A stretch of DNA of 64,000 bases from Microbacterium salitolerans (lineage in GTDB: Bacteria > Actinomycetota > Actinomycetes > Actinomycetales > Microbacteriaceae): contig NZ_JAHKSH010000004.1 in NCBI RefSeq assembly GCF_019720895.1, positions 372,001 to 436,000 of the forward strand. Direction: 5' to 3'. The notes under the pieces are model-generated. The model was not told the DNA's origin. It ran no database searches and saw nothing but the letters and a program-made list of their open reading frames with translations. The first letter of the stretch is position 1. Each line of letters opens with the position of its first letter. Below are positions 24,718 through 33,763 of the stretch, one piece after another. The position numbers were made by a program, and so were the translations under genes.

Positions 24718-25995
24718 TCACAGCTGTGCGGCGAGGCTCTCGGCGATCCTGTCGAGGAGCAGCTCGGCGTGCGAGCGCTCGGTGACCATCGGCGGGCGGA
24801 TCTTGAAGACCGAGTCGTGGCGTCCGATGCGGCTGAGCAGAACGCCGCGCTCGCGCATGTCCTCGACGATGGCGCGGGTCGTGTCGGGATCCGGGGTCGT
24901 GCGCCCGTCGTCGGCGAAGATCTCGAACCCGAAGAACAGCCCGACCCCGCGCACCGGTCCGAGGCGCGCGTAGGGCGCCGTGATCTCCTCCATCCGCTCG
25001 CGGAGGAGGGCACCGGTCTCGCCTGCGCGCTCGCGGAGCCGCTCGTCGACGAGGACGTCGAGCACCGCCTCGGCGGCCGCCGCGGAGACGGGGTTCCCGG
25101 CGAACGTGTTGAAGAACATGTTCGCGGCGCCGAACTCGCCCTGCAGCGCGCTCGTCGTGACCACGCCCGCCACGGGATGGCCGTTGCCCATCGACTTGCC
25201 CATGGTGACGAAGTCAGGCGAGATGCCCCACCGCTGGTACCCCCACCAGTGCGAGCCCGTGCGGCCGAATCCCGGCTGCACCTCGTCGGCGATCACGAGC
25301 CCGCCCGCGCGGCGCACCCGGTCGACGAGGCCCTGCACGTATGCGGCCGGCGGTTCGACGAGCCCCTCTGTCGTGAAGAGGGTGTCGAACAGGGTCGCGC
25401 ACACGCCGTGGCCCTCGGCCTGCAGCTCCTCGATCGCGCGATCGACCTCCGCGAGCGACCGCTCGACGAGCTCCGCCTCGCCCGGGGCGTCCTCGGCGAG
25501 GAGATCGGGGACGCGCACCGCCCGGACGTGCGGGGCGAGCGCCTCCTGCGCGGTGAGTCCCGTCGTGAGCTCGGCGAGGGCGATCGTGTTGCCGTGGTAG
25601 CTCCAGTCGCTCACGATCATGCCCGTGCGGCCCGTGTGCTGTCGCGCGATGCGGATCGCGAGCTCGTTGGCCTCGGATCCGCTGTTCGTCAGGAAGACGC
25701 GGTCGAGGGGATCGTCGAACAGCGCGAGAAGCTTCTCGGCGTACGTGACGACGTGCTCGTTGAGGTAGCGCGTGTTGAGGTTGAGCGTCGCAGCCTGCTT
25801 CGCGATCGCGGCGACCACGCGCGGGTGGCAGTGGCCGACATGAGGCACATTGTTGTAGGCGTCGAGATAGCGGCGCCCCTCGGCGTCGTCGAGCCAGACG
25901 CCGTCTCCGCGCACGATCTCGAGCGGTGTGGAGTAGAACAGCGGCGAATGCGAGCCCAGGGTCGCGTGGCGCCGGTCGATCAGGGTCGATGTCAT
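24718..25995 (-). CDS. Class-III PLP enzyme, aminotransferase / phospho-lyase (AGXT2L-like)
   Basis: A 425-residue PLP enzyme with the cofactor lysine in TMGKSMGNGHPV, the aldehyde-site IADEVQPGFGR and FLTNSGSEANELA. The YNNVPHVGHCHP opening and overall pattern resemble AGXT2L1/2, the ammonia-phospho-lyases of phosphoethanolamine or 5-phosphohydroxylysine. An APH-type kinase and an amino-acid permease precede it in the same operon, which supports a phosphorylate-then-eliminate route. An ordinary transaminase role cannot be excluded by sequence alone. Confidence 0.8.
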   Translation of the reverse strand: MTSTLIDRRHATLGSHSPLFYSTPLEIVRGDGVWLDDAEGRRYLDAYNNVPHVGHCHPRVVAAIAKQAATLNLNTRYLNEHVVTYAEKLLALFDDPLDRVFLTNSGSEANELAIRIARQHTGRTGMIVSDWSYHGNTIALAELTTGLTAQEALAPHVRAVRVPDLLAEDAPGEAELVERSLAEVDRAIEELQAEGHGVCATLFDTLFTTEGLVEPPAAYVQGLVDRVRRAGGLVIADEVQPGFGRTGSHWWGYQRWGISPDFVTMGKSMGNGHPVAGVVTTSALQGEFGAANMFFNTFAGNPVSAAAAEAVLDVLVDERLRERAGETGALLRERMEEITAPYARLGPVRGVGLFFGFEIFADDGRTTPDPDTTRAIVEDMRERGVLLSRIGRHDSVFKIRPPMVTERSHAELLLDRIAESLAAQL

Positions 25996-26028
25996 CGTGA
26001 GGGTGTCTCTCCGGTCGGGGTGTCGGTG

Positions 26029-27054
26029 TCAGTGCCAGGGCTGGGGGCGCACATCGAGATGAGCCTCGCAGACGGTGCGCGCCCAGGGCGCCACGGTCTG
26101 CGAGATCCACTCGCTCGCCGGGTCTCCGGGGCGGTCGGCCGCCCACCCGAGGTAGCTCAGCGCGCGCGCCACGACGAGCGGCTCCAGTGCGGCGCGATCC
26201 TGCGCGTCGAGCGGGCGACGTGCGGTGTAGCCGTCGAGGAGCGCACGGGTCAGCTCCCGGCAGTCCGGCCGGTGCGACAGCCACCACACGATCGTCGCGA
26301 GATCGAAGGCGAACCAGCCCGCGCCGAAGTCGTCGAAGTCGATCACGACGTGGTCGTCGCCGCGGGCGAGCACGTTCTCCGGCGTGATGTCGGCGTGGAT
26401 GATCCCGTATCTCCGCGGGTCGCGCGGGAGCGCCGTCAGCTCGGCGCGGACCCTCGCGCGTGTCACCGCGAAGAGCCGCCGATCGTCATCCGACAGCGTC
26501 GTCAGTCGTTCGGGGCGGCCCCACGCGGGGGCCTCGCCCGCGAGACCGTCCGCGTCCCATGCAGCGCGGCGGAACCAGGCGGGCGTTCCGACCCCCTCGG
26601 CGACGAGATGAAGATCCGCGGCGAGCCCGCCCATCGTGTGCAGCAGAGCGGAGCCGGGATCGGCGGTCCCGTCCCACCATTCGACGACGTCGCCGACGGC
26701 GCGCGCGTCGGCGAGCCACTCCTGCGCGGACACCCGCTGCTCGATCTCGCCGAGGCGGAGGACCGCGAAGGGTGTGTCGTCGGCTGACAGGCGCATCGAT
26801 GGCACGGAGACCCCGCGCTCGGAGAGCAGACGGATCCATCGCATCTCGCTGGAGATCTCTGCGTCGCCGCGGTACCCGCGCCGGTGCAGGCGGAGAGCCG
26901 CCTCGCCGCGTTCGGGGCAGGTGACCTTGTACGTGTGGTTCTCGCGGTGCTTCACGAACTCGACGCGCGCGTCGGACGAGAAGCCGAACTCGGGAAGAGC
27001 GGCCCGGGCGAGCTGATCCGCCTGGTCGCGCGTGAGCGAAGACGCGCCCGTCAT
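26029..27054 (-). CDS. APH-family small-molecule kinase (hydroxylysine/ethanolamine-kinase-like)
   Basis: 341 residues of the aminoglycoside-phosphotransferase fold. The nucleotide-side ENHTYKV stretch, catalytic loop GIIHADITPENV and metal site VIDFDDFGAGWFAFDLA are intact. The last motif is typical of the AGPHD1/homoserine-kinase-like branch rather than of resistance enzymes. ATG 27054 overlaps the permease stop (ATGA), so kinase and permease are coupled; the longer open frame upstream lies in the permease. It is likely to phosphorylate the amine imported by the permease before the PLP enzyme removes ammonia and phosphate. Confidence 0.8.
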   Translation of the reverse strand: MTGASSLTRDQADQLARAALPEFGFSSDARVEFVKHRENHTYKVTCPERGEAALRLHRRGYRGDAEISSEMRWIRLLSERGVSVPSMRLSADDTPFAVLRLGEIEQRVSAQEWLADARAVGDVVEWWDGTADPGSALLHTMGGLAADLHLVAEGVGTPAWFRRAAWDADGLAGEAPAWGRPERLTTLSDDDRRLFAVTRARVRAELTALPRDPRRYGIIHADITPENVLARGDDHVVIDFDDFGAGWFAFDLATIVWWLSHRPDCRELTRALLDGYTARRPLDAQDRAALEPLVVARALSYLGWAADRPGDPASEWISQTVAPWARTVCEAHLDVRPQPWH

Positions 27055-28508
27055 GACCTCTCCGGCTCGCTGAGGCCGACGCGATCCAGGTCCTGCCCCA
27101 GCTCCTCCCAGACCGGGCTGCGCCGCGACTTGAGCACGATCGCGATGAGGAGCCCGACGATCGCCGCGAGCGGAAAGACCCAGGGCAGCATCGTGATGAC
27201 GGGGGCATCCGATCCCGCGACCGCGTCGAAGTTCGCGAACGCCAGGATGGTCACGGCCCAGAGTCCGAGCGCTCCGATGAGCGGCAGCGCGAACGTCGTC
27301 ATCCACCGACGATCCCGCTGCCGGCGGAAGGCGACGATGATCGCGACGGACGCGATGGCCTGCATCACGACGATGCCCAGCGTCCCGAGCCCGGTGAAGG
27401 CGGGCACGAGCGTGAGCATGGGTTCGAGGCCGGCGACGGCGAAGCACATCGCCACGACGACCGAGAACACGATCTGCACGGTCGAGGCGACGACGGGGGC
27501 GCCCGTCTTCTCCCGTGTCGTGGCGAGGATTCGGGGGAACACGCCGATCCGCCCCATCGCGTACAGGTACCGGGTGGCGGCGTTGTGCAGGGCGAGGAGC
27601 GCGGCGAACAGACTCACGATCAGCAGGATCTGCATGAGCCCCGTGAGGAACGAGCCGATGTGCTCTTCTGCCACGACGAACACCAGGTCGCCGGCGCTGA
27701 GGTGCTCGAGCGCGACGTCGCGCGCCTGCGCGACGCCGATCGCCGAGACGAGCGCCCACGTCGTGACGACGGCGATGAGGCCGATCGCCGCGATCGCGAC
27801 GTAGGTGGCCTTCGGGATCGTGCGCTTCGGATCACGCGCCTCCTCGCCGAACAGGCCCGTCGCCTCGAAGCCGATGAACGTCGTTCCCGCGAACAGCAGG
27901 CCGAGACCGAGCGTCGGTCCGATCCACGCGGACGGCGCCCACGCCTCCATCGCGAATCCGGTCTGGAAGAGGATCGCGCCGTCGAGGATGACGAGGATGA
28001 CGACTTCGAGGATGAGGGCGACGGCCAGGATCTTCGCCGAGAAGTCGATCCCCGTGCGGGTGAAGACCCACACGAGCGCCGCCCACAGGAGCGACCACGC
28101 CCACCAGGGCGTCTCGAGACCGGTGAAGTCGGCGACGACGAGTGCCGTGAAGAACCCCGACGTGCCGACGGCGCCGGCGACGAAGGCGTTGTAGCCGACG
28201 ACGGCGATCATCGCGGCGACGAGCCCTGCCGTCTTGCCGAGACCGCGCACGACGAAGACATAGAACCCTCCGGCGTTCGTGAGCTGCTTCGCCATCTGGG
28301 CGTAGCCGACGGAGAACAGCAGCAGGATGACCGTCATCACGAAGAACACGGCGGGAGTCCCCCCGCCTGCTCCGAGGGCGATCGCGATGCCCGCGACCAC
28401 GATCATGCCGGTGAGCGGTGCGACGGCCGCGAGGACGAGGAACACGATCCCGGGAACCCCGAGGTTCCCCTTGAGCGCTGTCGAGCGAGTGTCGGTGATG
28501 TCGGTCAT
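27051..28508 (-). CDS. APC-family amino-acid/amine permease
   Basis: A 485-residue integral membrane transporter with about 12-14 helices. The N-terminal GIVFLVLAAVAPLTGM and the GFEATGLFGEEARDPKRTIP stretch are the APC consensus in helices 1 and 6. It probably imports an amino acid or amine by proton symport. It is first of the three leftward catabolic genes (permease, kinase, PLP enzyme) and is itself overlapped by a 39-codon leader ORF. Confidence 0.87.
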   Translation of the reverse strand: MTDITDTRSTALKGNLGVPGIVFLVLAAVAPLTGMIVVAGIAIALGAGGGTPAVFFVMTVILLLFSVGYAQMAKQLTNAGGFYVFVVRGLGKTAGLVAAMIAVVGYNAFVAGAVGTSGFFTALVVADFTGLETPWWAWSLLWAALVWVFTRTGIDFSAKILAVALILEVVILVILDGAILFQTGFAMEAWAPSAWIGPTLGLGLLFAGTTFIGFEATGLFGEEARDPKRTIPKATYVAIAAIGLIAVVTTWALVSAIGVAQARDVALEHLSAGDLVFVVAEEHIGSFLTGLMQILLIVSLFAALLALHNAATRYLYAMGRIGVFPRILATTREKTGAPVVASTVQIVFSVVVAMCFAVAGLEPMLTLVPAFTGLGTLGIVVMQAIASVAIIVAFRRQRDRRWMTTFALPLIGALGLWAVTILAFANFDAVAGSDAPVITMLPWVFPLAAIVGLLIAIVLKSRRSPVWEELGQDLDRVGLSEPERS

Positions 28509-28624
28509 GCGCGGACTCCGTCGTCGTCGCGGGTGTTCGGTCGGGCGGAGGCCGCGGCGAGGGCGCCGGCGGGGTCCGTCGTGGGGGCAGTCATCCGCGT
28601 CGTCGCGGATTCGGTCGCGGCCAT
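28505..28624 (-). CDS. 39-residue leader-like ORF coupled to the APC permease
   Basis: ATG at 28622-28624 with GAAAGGA 8-9 nt upstream; the TGA overlaps the permease ATG as ATGA. The predicted peptide is Ala/Thr/Asp-rich with no membrane segment or recognisable motif. The ribosome site and exact overlap favour translation, either as a coupling leader or as a small protein. It could also be chance in GC-rich sequence. Confidence 0.4.
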   Translation of the reverse strand: MAATESATTRMTAPTTDPAGALAAASARPNTRDDDGVRA

Positions 28625-28667
28625 GAGGCCAGTCCTTTCGGAGGAGGGGTGCGCGGGTCGCGCGGGC

Positions 28668-29153
28668 TCAGCCCGCGACCCACATTCCGAGGAGCATCGC
28701 GGCGAACATCGCGGCCATCGCGATCAGCTCGATGCGATGCGCTCGGGTGCGCCGATGAGCGGGTCTCACCAGCAGGGAGGTCGTCCACAGGAGGTAGACA
28801 GACGACGCGACCGCGAGGAGGGCGTGCGCGGGCACGCCGTGGACATGCGCCCCCGAGGTCGCGGTGACGGCGTGGTCGCCGAGGAGCACCATCGCTCCCA
28901 TCAGCGCCCCGCCGAGAGCGCGATGAAGATCCATGAGCCGCTCGCGAGGCTCGCGTCGGCGTGCTCCGATGGCGAGCGCCATCGACGCGACGAGCAGTGC
29001 CAGGCCCGTGCCGAGTCGCCACTCGAGGAGAGCGATCGGCAGACAGGCGAGCGCCATGACGACCGCCGCGAGCCGCGCGCGCCGACGTGCCGGGGACAGG
29101 CAGCAGGATCCTGCCGCCACGGCCCCGGCGCCGGCCATCGCGAACTCGAGCAT
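28668..29153 (-). CDS. Small multi-helix membrane protein (DUF5134-like)
   Basis: 161 residues with four to five hydrophobic segments (about 3-17, 25-40, 44-58, 80-95, 105-120, 138-157). A histidine-containing loop (DLHRAL, then DHAVTATSGAHVHGVPAH) and a CC pair near the N terminus could bind metal. I do not recognise a firm family; the pattern recalls DUF5134 proteins. It starts 4 bp behind the amidohydrolase stop codon, so it is probably in the same transcript. Confidence 0.6.
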   Translation of the reverse strand: MLEFAMAGAGAVAAGSCCLSPARRRARLAAVVMALACLPIALLEWRLGTGLALLVASMALAIGARRREPRERLMDLHRALGGALMGAMVLLGDHAVTATSGAHVHGVPAHALLAVASSVYLLWTTSLLVRPAHRRTRAHRIELIAMAAMFAAMLLGMWVAG

Positions 29154-29157
29154 CGTC

Positions 29158-30819
29158 TCAGCGCTCGAACACGAGTCGGCCGGATGCGTAGGTGCGGACG
29201 ACCTGCGTGTCGTGGATCTCACGGGGGTCGATCGCGAAGAGGTCCCGGTCCAGCACCACGAAGTCCGCGGCGTAGCCGGGCTGCAGGCGGCCGACGTCGG
29301 CGATGCCCATCGCGACCGCGGGGTTCACGGTGAACGCCGCGAGCGCCTCCTCGAGCGTGAGCTCCTGGCCGTCGCCGAGCGTTCCCGGGTACTGGCCAGA
29401 GGGATCCCGCCGCGTGATCATGGTCTCGAGTCCGATCCACGGATCGGGCGTCGGCAGCGCACACGGCCAGTCGGAACCCGCCGAGACGAGCGCGCCGCCG
29501 TCGACCAGATCCCGCAGCGGGAAGAAGCGATTCGCGCGCTCGTCTCCGATCTGCGCCCGGATCGACTCGACCATGACGCTCGGATACCAGAGGGCGGGCG
29601 ACACGTCGGCGATGACGTCGTGCTGTGCGAAGCGCGGGATGTCGTCCGCGTCGATGACGGAGGCGTGCGCGATCTGCACCGTCTGGCGCGGCTCGTCGGG
29701 GTGCGCCGTGCGGAGGTTCTCCGCCGCGTCGAGGATGACGCGGAGCGAGGCATCGCCGGTCGCATGGCACTTGGCGCCGATGCCCCGGGCATGCTGCTTC
29801 TCGAGCTCCTGCGTCAGATCGTCCACCGACCAGTACGGCTCTCCGGCGAAGCTCTCGTCCTCACCCTCGTGATGGCAGACGTACGGCCGGAGCATGGCGG
29901 ACGTGCGCGTCATCGGCACCCCGTCGGCCACGACCTTGACGAAGTCGGCGCGCAGGAGGTCGCTGCGGTAGCGGCCGAGATCCGCCATCAGCTCGTCGCC
30001 GACGACGCCGTGCTCCAGGAACTGGCGCGTGGGCCCGGATCCGACGACGCGGAGCGTCCACTCGCCGGCGCGGTCCAGATCGGAGAGCGCCTCCCACGCG
30101 GCGGACATCGTCGCCGCCTCGTGGGCGCTCGTGATGCCGTAGCCGTGCAGGATGCGCTGGGCGGCGAGCATCGCCTCGCGCTTGTGGGCGGCAGGATCCG
30201 CGATGCTCTCGGCGCACAGGTCCTCGGCGGGGGCGCACGCGAGCTCGTAGAGCACGCCGGTGAGCGCCCCGGAGCGATCGCGCACGTACTCGCCGCCCTC
30301 GGGATCCGCGGTGTCGGCTCCGACGCCCATCCGTGCGAGAGCGAGCGAGCTGACCCAGCGGTTGTGCATCGTGTCGTCGCGCAGCATCACAGGGTGGCCG
30401 AGCGACGCGTCGTCGAGAGCGCGGAGGAAGCCCGCGTCTGCCGCCACGGTGTCGGTGACGCCGGACCCGATGATCCCACCGACGACCCACGCTCCCGCCG
30501 GCAGCGTCGACGCCCAGTCGCGCACCTTGGCGAGCACGTCGTCGACGGAGTCGTTCGGCAGCACCGGCAGCTCGTGCGCTGCCTGCGTCCCGCCGAGGCC
30601 GAGGTGCACGTGACCGTCCGCCAGGGCCGGCATGACGAATCGTCCGCCGGCGTCCTCGACCGCGTACTCGCCGTCCAGCGCGCGGACGACGTCCGATTCG
30701 TCGCCCACGGAGACGATCGTGCCGTCCACGACCGCGAGCGCGCTCGCCCACGGCAGCGCCGGATCCTGGGTCCAGATCTTCGCTCCGGTCACGAGGAGCG
30801 AGGAGGGGGTGGTGCTCAT
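29158..30819 (-). CDS. YtcJ-like metal-dependent amidohydrolase
   Basis: A 553-residue enzyme of the amidohydrolase_3 group with HxH metal motif (ADGHVHLGL), central His residues (AKCHATGD, IAHASVI) and the late Asp in SAGSDWPCALP. The substrates of this group are varied amides and the real one is unknown. ATG 30819 (MSTTPSSLL) is chosen. It lies 32 bp behind the copper amine oxidase gene and is probably co-transcribed with it. Confidence 0.85.
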   Translation of the reverse strand: MSTTPSSLLVTGAKIWTQDPALPWASALAVVDGTIVSVGDESDVVRALDGEYAVEDAGGRFVMPALADGHVHLGLGGTQAAHELPVLPNDSVDDVLAKVRDWASTLPAGAWVVGGIIGSGVTDTVAADAGFLRALDDASLGHPVMLRDDTMHNRWVSSLALARMGVGADTADPEGGEYVRDRSGALTGVLYELACAPAEDLCAESIADPAAHKREAMLAAQRILHGYGITSAHEAATMSAAWEALSDLDRAGEWTLRVVGSGPTRQFLEHGVVGDELMADLGRYRSDLLRADFVKVVADGVPMTRTSAMLRPYVCHHEGEDESFAGEPYWSVDDLTQELEKQHARGIGAKCHATGDASLRVILDAAENLRTAHPDEPRQTVQIAHASVIDADDIPRFAQHDVIADVSPALWYPSVMVESIRAQIGDERANRFFPLRDLVDGGALVSAGSDWPCALPTPDPWIGLETMITRRDPSGQYPGTLGDGQELTLEEALAAFTVNPAVAMGIADVGRLQPGYAADFVVLDRDLFAIDPREIHDTQVVRTYASGRLVFER

Positions 30820-30851
30820 GCGTCGTGCCTTTCGGATCGTGGACGGTCGCG

Positions 30852-32798
30852 TCAGTGCCGGCAGCGGCACTCATCCCCGGAGCAGCACGCTCCGCCGTGC
30901 GCTCCGGCGAGGTCGGGGACGTCGATCGCCGGGTTCCTGTCGAAGAAGCCGTGCGGCAGGAGGCGGAAGCCCGCGTAGTCGACGGGCATGATCGGCCAGT
31001 CCTCCGTGCGCGGGAAGTGCGTGAGACCGAACGTGTGCCACAGCACGATGTCCTCGCCGTCGACCGAGCGATCGGCGCGCACGTACTCCGGCAGCCCGGA
31101 TCCGCCGGGGTTCTGATTCGTCGTGCGGCCCGCGGCCCACAGCTCGTCCCGGTCGTACTGCGTGACCCAGAGATGGTGCGACGCGAACTCGGCGCGGGGC
31201 GTGACGTACGCCTCCGGATCCGCGAGCAGCGTCGGCTTCCCCTCGGGATACAGCACGTACGAGGTCGGCTTCCCGAGACGGTTCGTCTGCTCGGCGCTCT
31301 CGATCTGCCACACGCGGTCGACCGAGCTGTCGGCATCGCGCACGGCGTCGGACTCGCGCCGCAGCCGCGTCGAGGTGCGGCTGAACGCATTGCCGTAGGG
31401 GTTCTGGTCGCTCTTCGGCACGCGCGCGACGTCGAGCTCGTTGACGGCGTTCGCGGATCCGTCGACCGCCATGTCGAGGCGCGCCGAGAACAGGTGCTGG
31501 TGGATGGGAGCGCCGAGGCCGGGAGCGACCTCGGTCGCGAACGCGTAGTCGCCTCCCGGGTGCGCGTTCGTGAAGACGACGCCCGTCGCCTTGGCCTCCA
31601 GCTCGATCTTGCCGTCGAGGTACAGGTACCAGTAGAAGCCGTAGTCGTAGTTGCCGACCGTCACGAAGAACGAGACGACGAGGCGGCGCTGCCGACGCGT
31701 CTCGTTCGTGCCCGCGAAGACGTCGCTGTGCTTCCACAGCACGCCGAAGTCCTCCTCGTGGATGCAGATGGCGTTCGAAATCGTGCGGGGCGTGCCGTCG
31801 TCGTTCGCGACCACGGCGTCGACGTAGGTGATCTCGCCGAGGCAGTCGCAGCCGAGCTCGAGCGAGTTCGCGAGGCGGCCGAACTGGTACTCGCTCACGT
31901 CGTAGTAGTTCTGCCACGAGTTCGTCGGGCTCACGTCGCCGTAGTTCACGACCATCTCGCTGATGGATCCGCGGTACATGACCGGGCGGGTCCGGCCGTG
32001 GTCGTCGAACGCGAGCTCGTGCAGCGTGAGGCCCTCGCGGCCGTTGAAGCCGAGGCGGACGCTCCAGTTCTGCCAGGAGAGGACGCCGTCCTCGAGCGAG
32101 AAGCTCACGCCCTCGGGCTGCGTGATCGAGATCGGCTTGAGGCCGGTGCGCTCCTCCCCGCGCACGGCGGGGTCGAGGTAGTCGCCCGACTCCTCGGGCG
32201 TGTGCGTGACGTCGGTCTCGACGATGCGCAGCACCTTCTTCTGATCGAGGTCGATGTGCACGACGAGCCCGCCGACGGGGTGCGCCCAGCAGGAGTCCTT
32301 CGGGTGCTCCTGGATGAACGACAGGCCGCGGATCATGCGCGCACCCACCTCGTCCTCGTACCCGAACACGCCCGCCGACAGCGGGCAGACGCGTACGGTG
32401 TCGAGGTCGGTGATGCCGCGCTTCGCGAGAGCGGCGACGTAGCCGGCGTCGGCCTTCGCGATGACCTCGGCGGCCTCGAAGTCCTCGTCCAGGACGGGGC
32501 CGAACCCCTCGACCGTCGGGTCGAGCTGACGGCTCTCGACGACGCGGCGATTCGTGAGGTCGACGACCACGTCGGTGACCGTGCGCGCCTCGAGGTCGCT
32601 CAGCAGGACTCCCGCTTCGCGCGGCAGCGCCGCGCCGGGCGTCCAGCGTCGGACATCGCTCTTCGCCGGCTCGCGCAGGGCGACGTACGAGAAGCGAGTC
32701 GCCTCGGTCACCTGCCCCTCGGCGTCGAGGACCTCGCGCATCGCGACGATCTCCTCGACGCTCAGCGGCGCGAGCGGGTGGCGCACATCCTCGGTCAT
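30852..32798 (-). CDS. Copper-containing primary-amine oxidase
   Basis: Oxidises primary amines to aldehyde, ammonia and H2O2 with a topaquinone made from its own Tyr. The 648-residue protein shows the cofactor motif NYDY (Tyr384), the catalytic-base region WQNYYD (Asp300), the copper ligands in HQHLF (433 and 435) and a third His in LTHFPRTEDWP. Length and motifs match phenethylamine/tyramine oxidases. The C terminus ends in an unusual Cys-rich tail (GACCSGDECRCRH). A strong ribosome site GAAGGAG precedes the ATG. The divergent IclR and a palindrome in its promoter suggest induction by substrate. Confidence 0.93.
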   Translation of the reverse strand: MTEDVRHPLAPLSVEEIVAMREVLDAEGQVTEATRFSYVALREPAKSDVRRWTPGAALPREAGVLLSDLEARTVTDVVVDLTNRRVVESRQLDPTVEGFGPVLDEDFEAAEVIAKADAGYVAALAKRGITDLDTVRVCPLSAGVFGYEDEVGARMIRGLSFIQEHPKDSCWAHPVGGLVVHIDLDQKKVLRIVETDVTHTPEESGDYLDPAVRGEERTGLKPISITQPEGVSFSLEDGVLSWQNWSVRLGFNGREGLTLHELAFDDHGRTRPVMYRGSISEMVVNYGDVSPTNSWQNYYDVSEYQFGRLANSLELGCDCLGEITYVDAVVANDDGTPRTISNAICIHEEDFGVLWKHSDVFAGTNETRRQRRLVVSFFVTVGNYDYGFYWYLYLDGKIELEAKATGVVFTNAHPGGDYAFATEVAPGLGAPIHQHLFSARLDMAVDGSANAVNELDVARVPKSDQNPYGNAFSRTSTRLRRESDAVRDADSSVDRVWQIESAEQTNRLGKPTSYVLYPEGKPTLLADPEAYVTPRAEFASHHLWVTQYDRDELWAAGRTTNQNPGGSGLPEYVRADRSVDGEDIVLWHTFGLTHFPRTEDWPIMPVDYAGFRLLPHGFFDRNPAIDVPDLAGAHGGACCSGDECRCRH

Positions 32799-32830
32799 GT
32801 CACTCCTTCGTTCCCACCGGCAGCTCTTTA

Positions 32831-32874
32831 TTGAGCAGTTGCTCAAAGTTAACGGCCTGCGAGTTTCCTGACAA
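32831..32874 (-). promoter_or_regulatory. Amine-oxidase promoter with IclR-type operator
   Basis: On the minus strand TTGTCA (32874-32869) and TAACTT (32851-32846) are 17 nt apart. Directly downstream, where RNA polymerase would begin, lies the perfect inverted repeat TTGAGCA-GT-TGCTCAA (32831-32846). The arrangement is that of a repressor-controlled promoter, and the divergent IclR gene is the natural candidate. Confidence 0.6.
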
Positions 32875-32954
32875 GGGTCATTTCTGTTTCGCTCTCGTGA
32901 CAGTGCTCTGCGCCGCGCCCCTGACGACCCGCCGAGCCGTGGCAGGATCGACGA

Positions 32955-33659
32955 ATGGCACAGGCAGGGACGAGCGGGTCGCAGACCCTCGACAGAGGCG
33001 TCAGGATCCTCGAGACGATCGCCGCGGCGTCGCACCCGATGTCGATCGACGAACTCGCGGGAGCCCTCGAGGTGCATCGTTCGGTCGCCTACCGCCTGCT
33101 GCGCACCCTCGAGGATCACGACCTCGTCTCGCGCGACGGATCCGGCCTCGTGCGGCTCGGAGCGGGACTCGCCGCGCTCGCCTACGGCGCCTCGCGCGAC
33201 CTCAACCAGGCCGCCTATCCCGAGCTCGTGGCAGTCGCCGACGACCTCGGCATGACCTGCCTCATCGCCGTCCTCCTCGACGGCGACGACGCCGTGACGC
33301 TCATGAGCGCATCGCCCCGCAGCGGCATCGGGGTGTCGTACCGCCCCGGCCACCGCCACCCGATCACGCGCGGCGGGCCCGGCAAGGCGATCCTCATGGG
33401 GCTCCCCCGCGTCTCCTGGCCCGCCGACCTCGACGACGACCTGCGGCGCGAACTCGACGAGAGCCTCGCGCGCGGATACGCGACGAGCGCCCACGAGGTC
33501 GTCCCGTCACTGCACGCCGTGTCGGTGCCGCTCCCCCTGCCCGGCCAGCCGCCCGCGTCGCTCGCGGTCGTGCACGTGAGCCTGCCGCGCGCCGCCGACG
33601 AGATCGCGGCGCGACTCACGCGCGCGGCACGGATCATCGCGGCGTCGTTCGGCGGCTGA
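32955..33659 (+). CDS. IclR-family regulator next to the amine oxidase
   Basis: 234 residues: an N-terminal winged helix (about 10-65, MSIDELAGALEVHRSVAYRLLRTL) and a C-terminal IclR effector domain (about 75-230), shorter and less regular than usual. It is divergent from the amine-oxidase gene across 156 bp containing the TTGAGCA palindrome. It is likely to regulate the amine oxidase and the amidohydrolase; the effector is unknown. Confidence 0.87.
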   Translation: MAQAGTSGSQTLDRGVRILETIAAASHPMSIDELAGALEVHRSVAYRLLRTLEDHDLVSRDGSGLVRLGAGLAALAYGASRDLNQAAYPELVAVADDLGMTCLIAVLLDGDDAVTLMSASPRSGIGVSYRPGHRHPITRGGPGKAILMGLPRVSWPADLDDDLRRELDESLARGYATSAHEVVPSLHAVSVPLPLPGQPPASLAVVHVSLPRAADEIAARLTRAARIIAASFGG

Positions 33660-33763
33660 CGCGGCCCGCGGCGCCGACGACGAGCGGGCGCGCTCGCGCG
33701 GCGCTCCTCGCGTCCGATAGCTTCGTGCGTGACGGTGGCACGACGCACGATCGGCGGGGTCAG

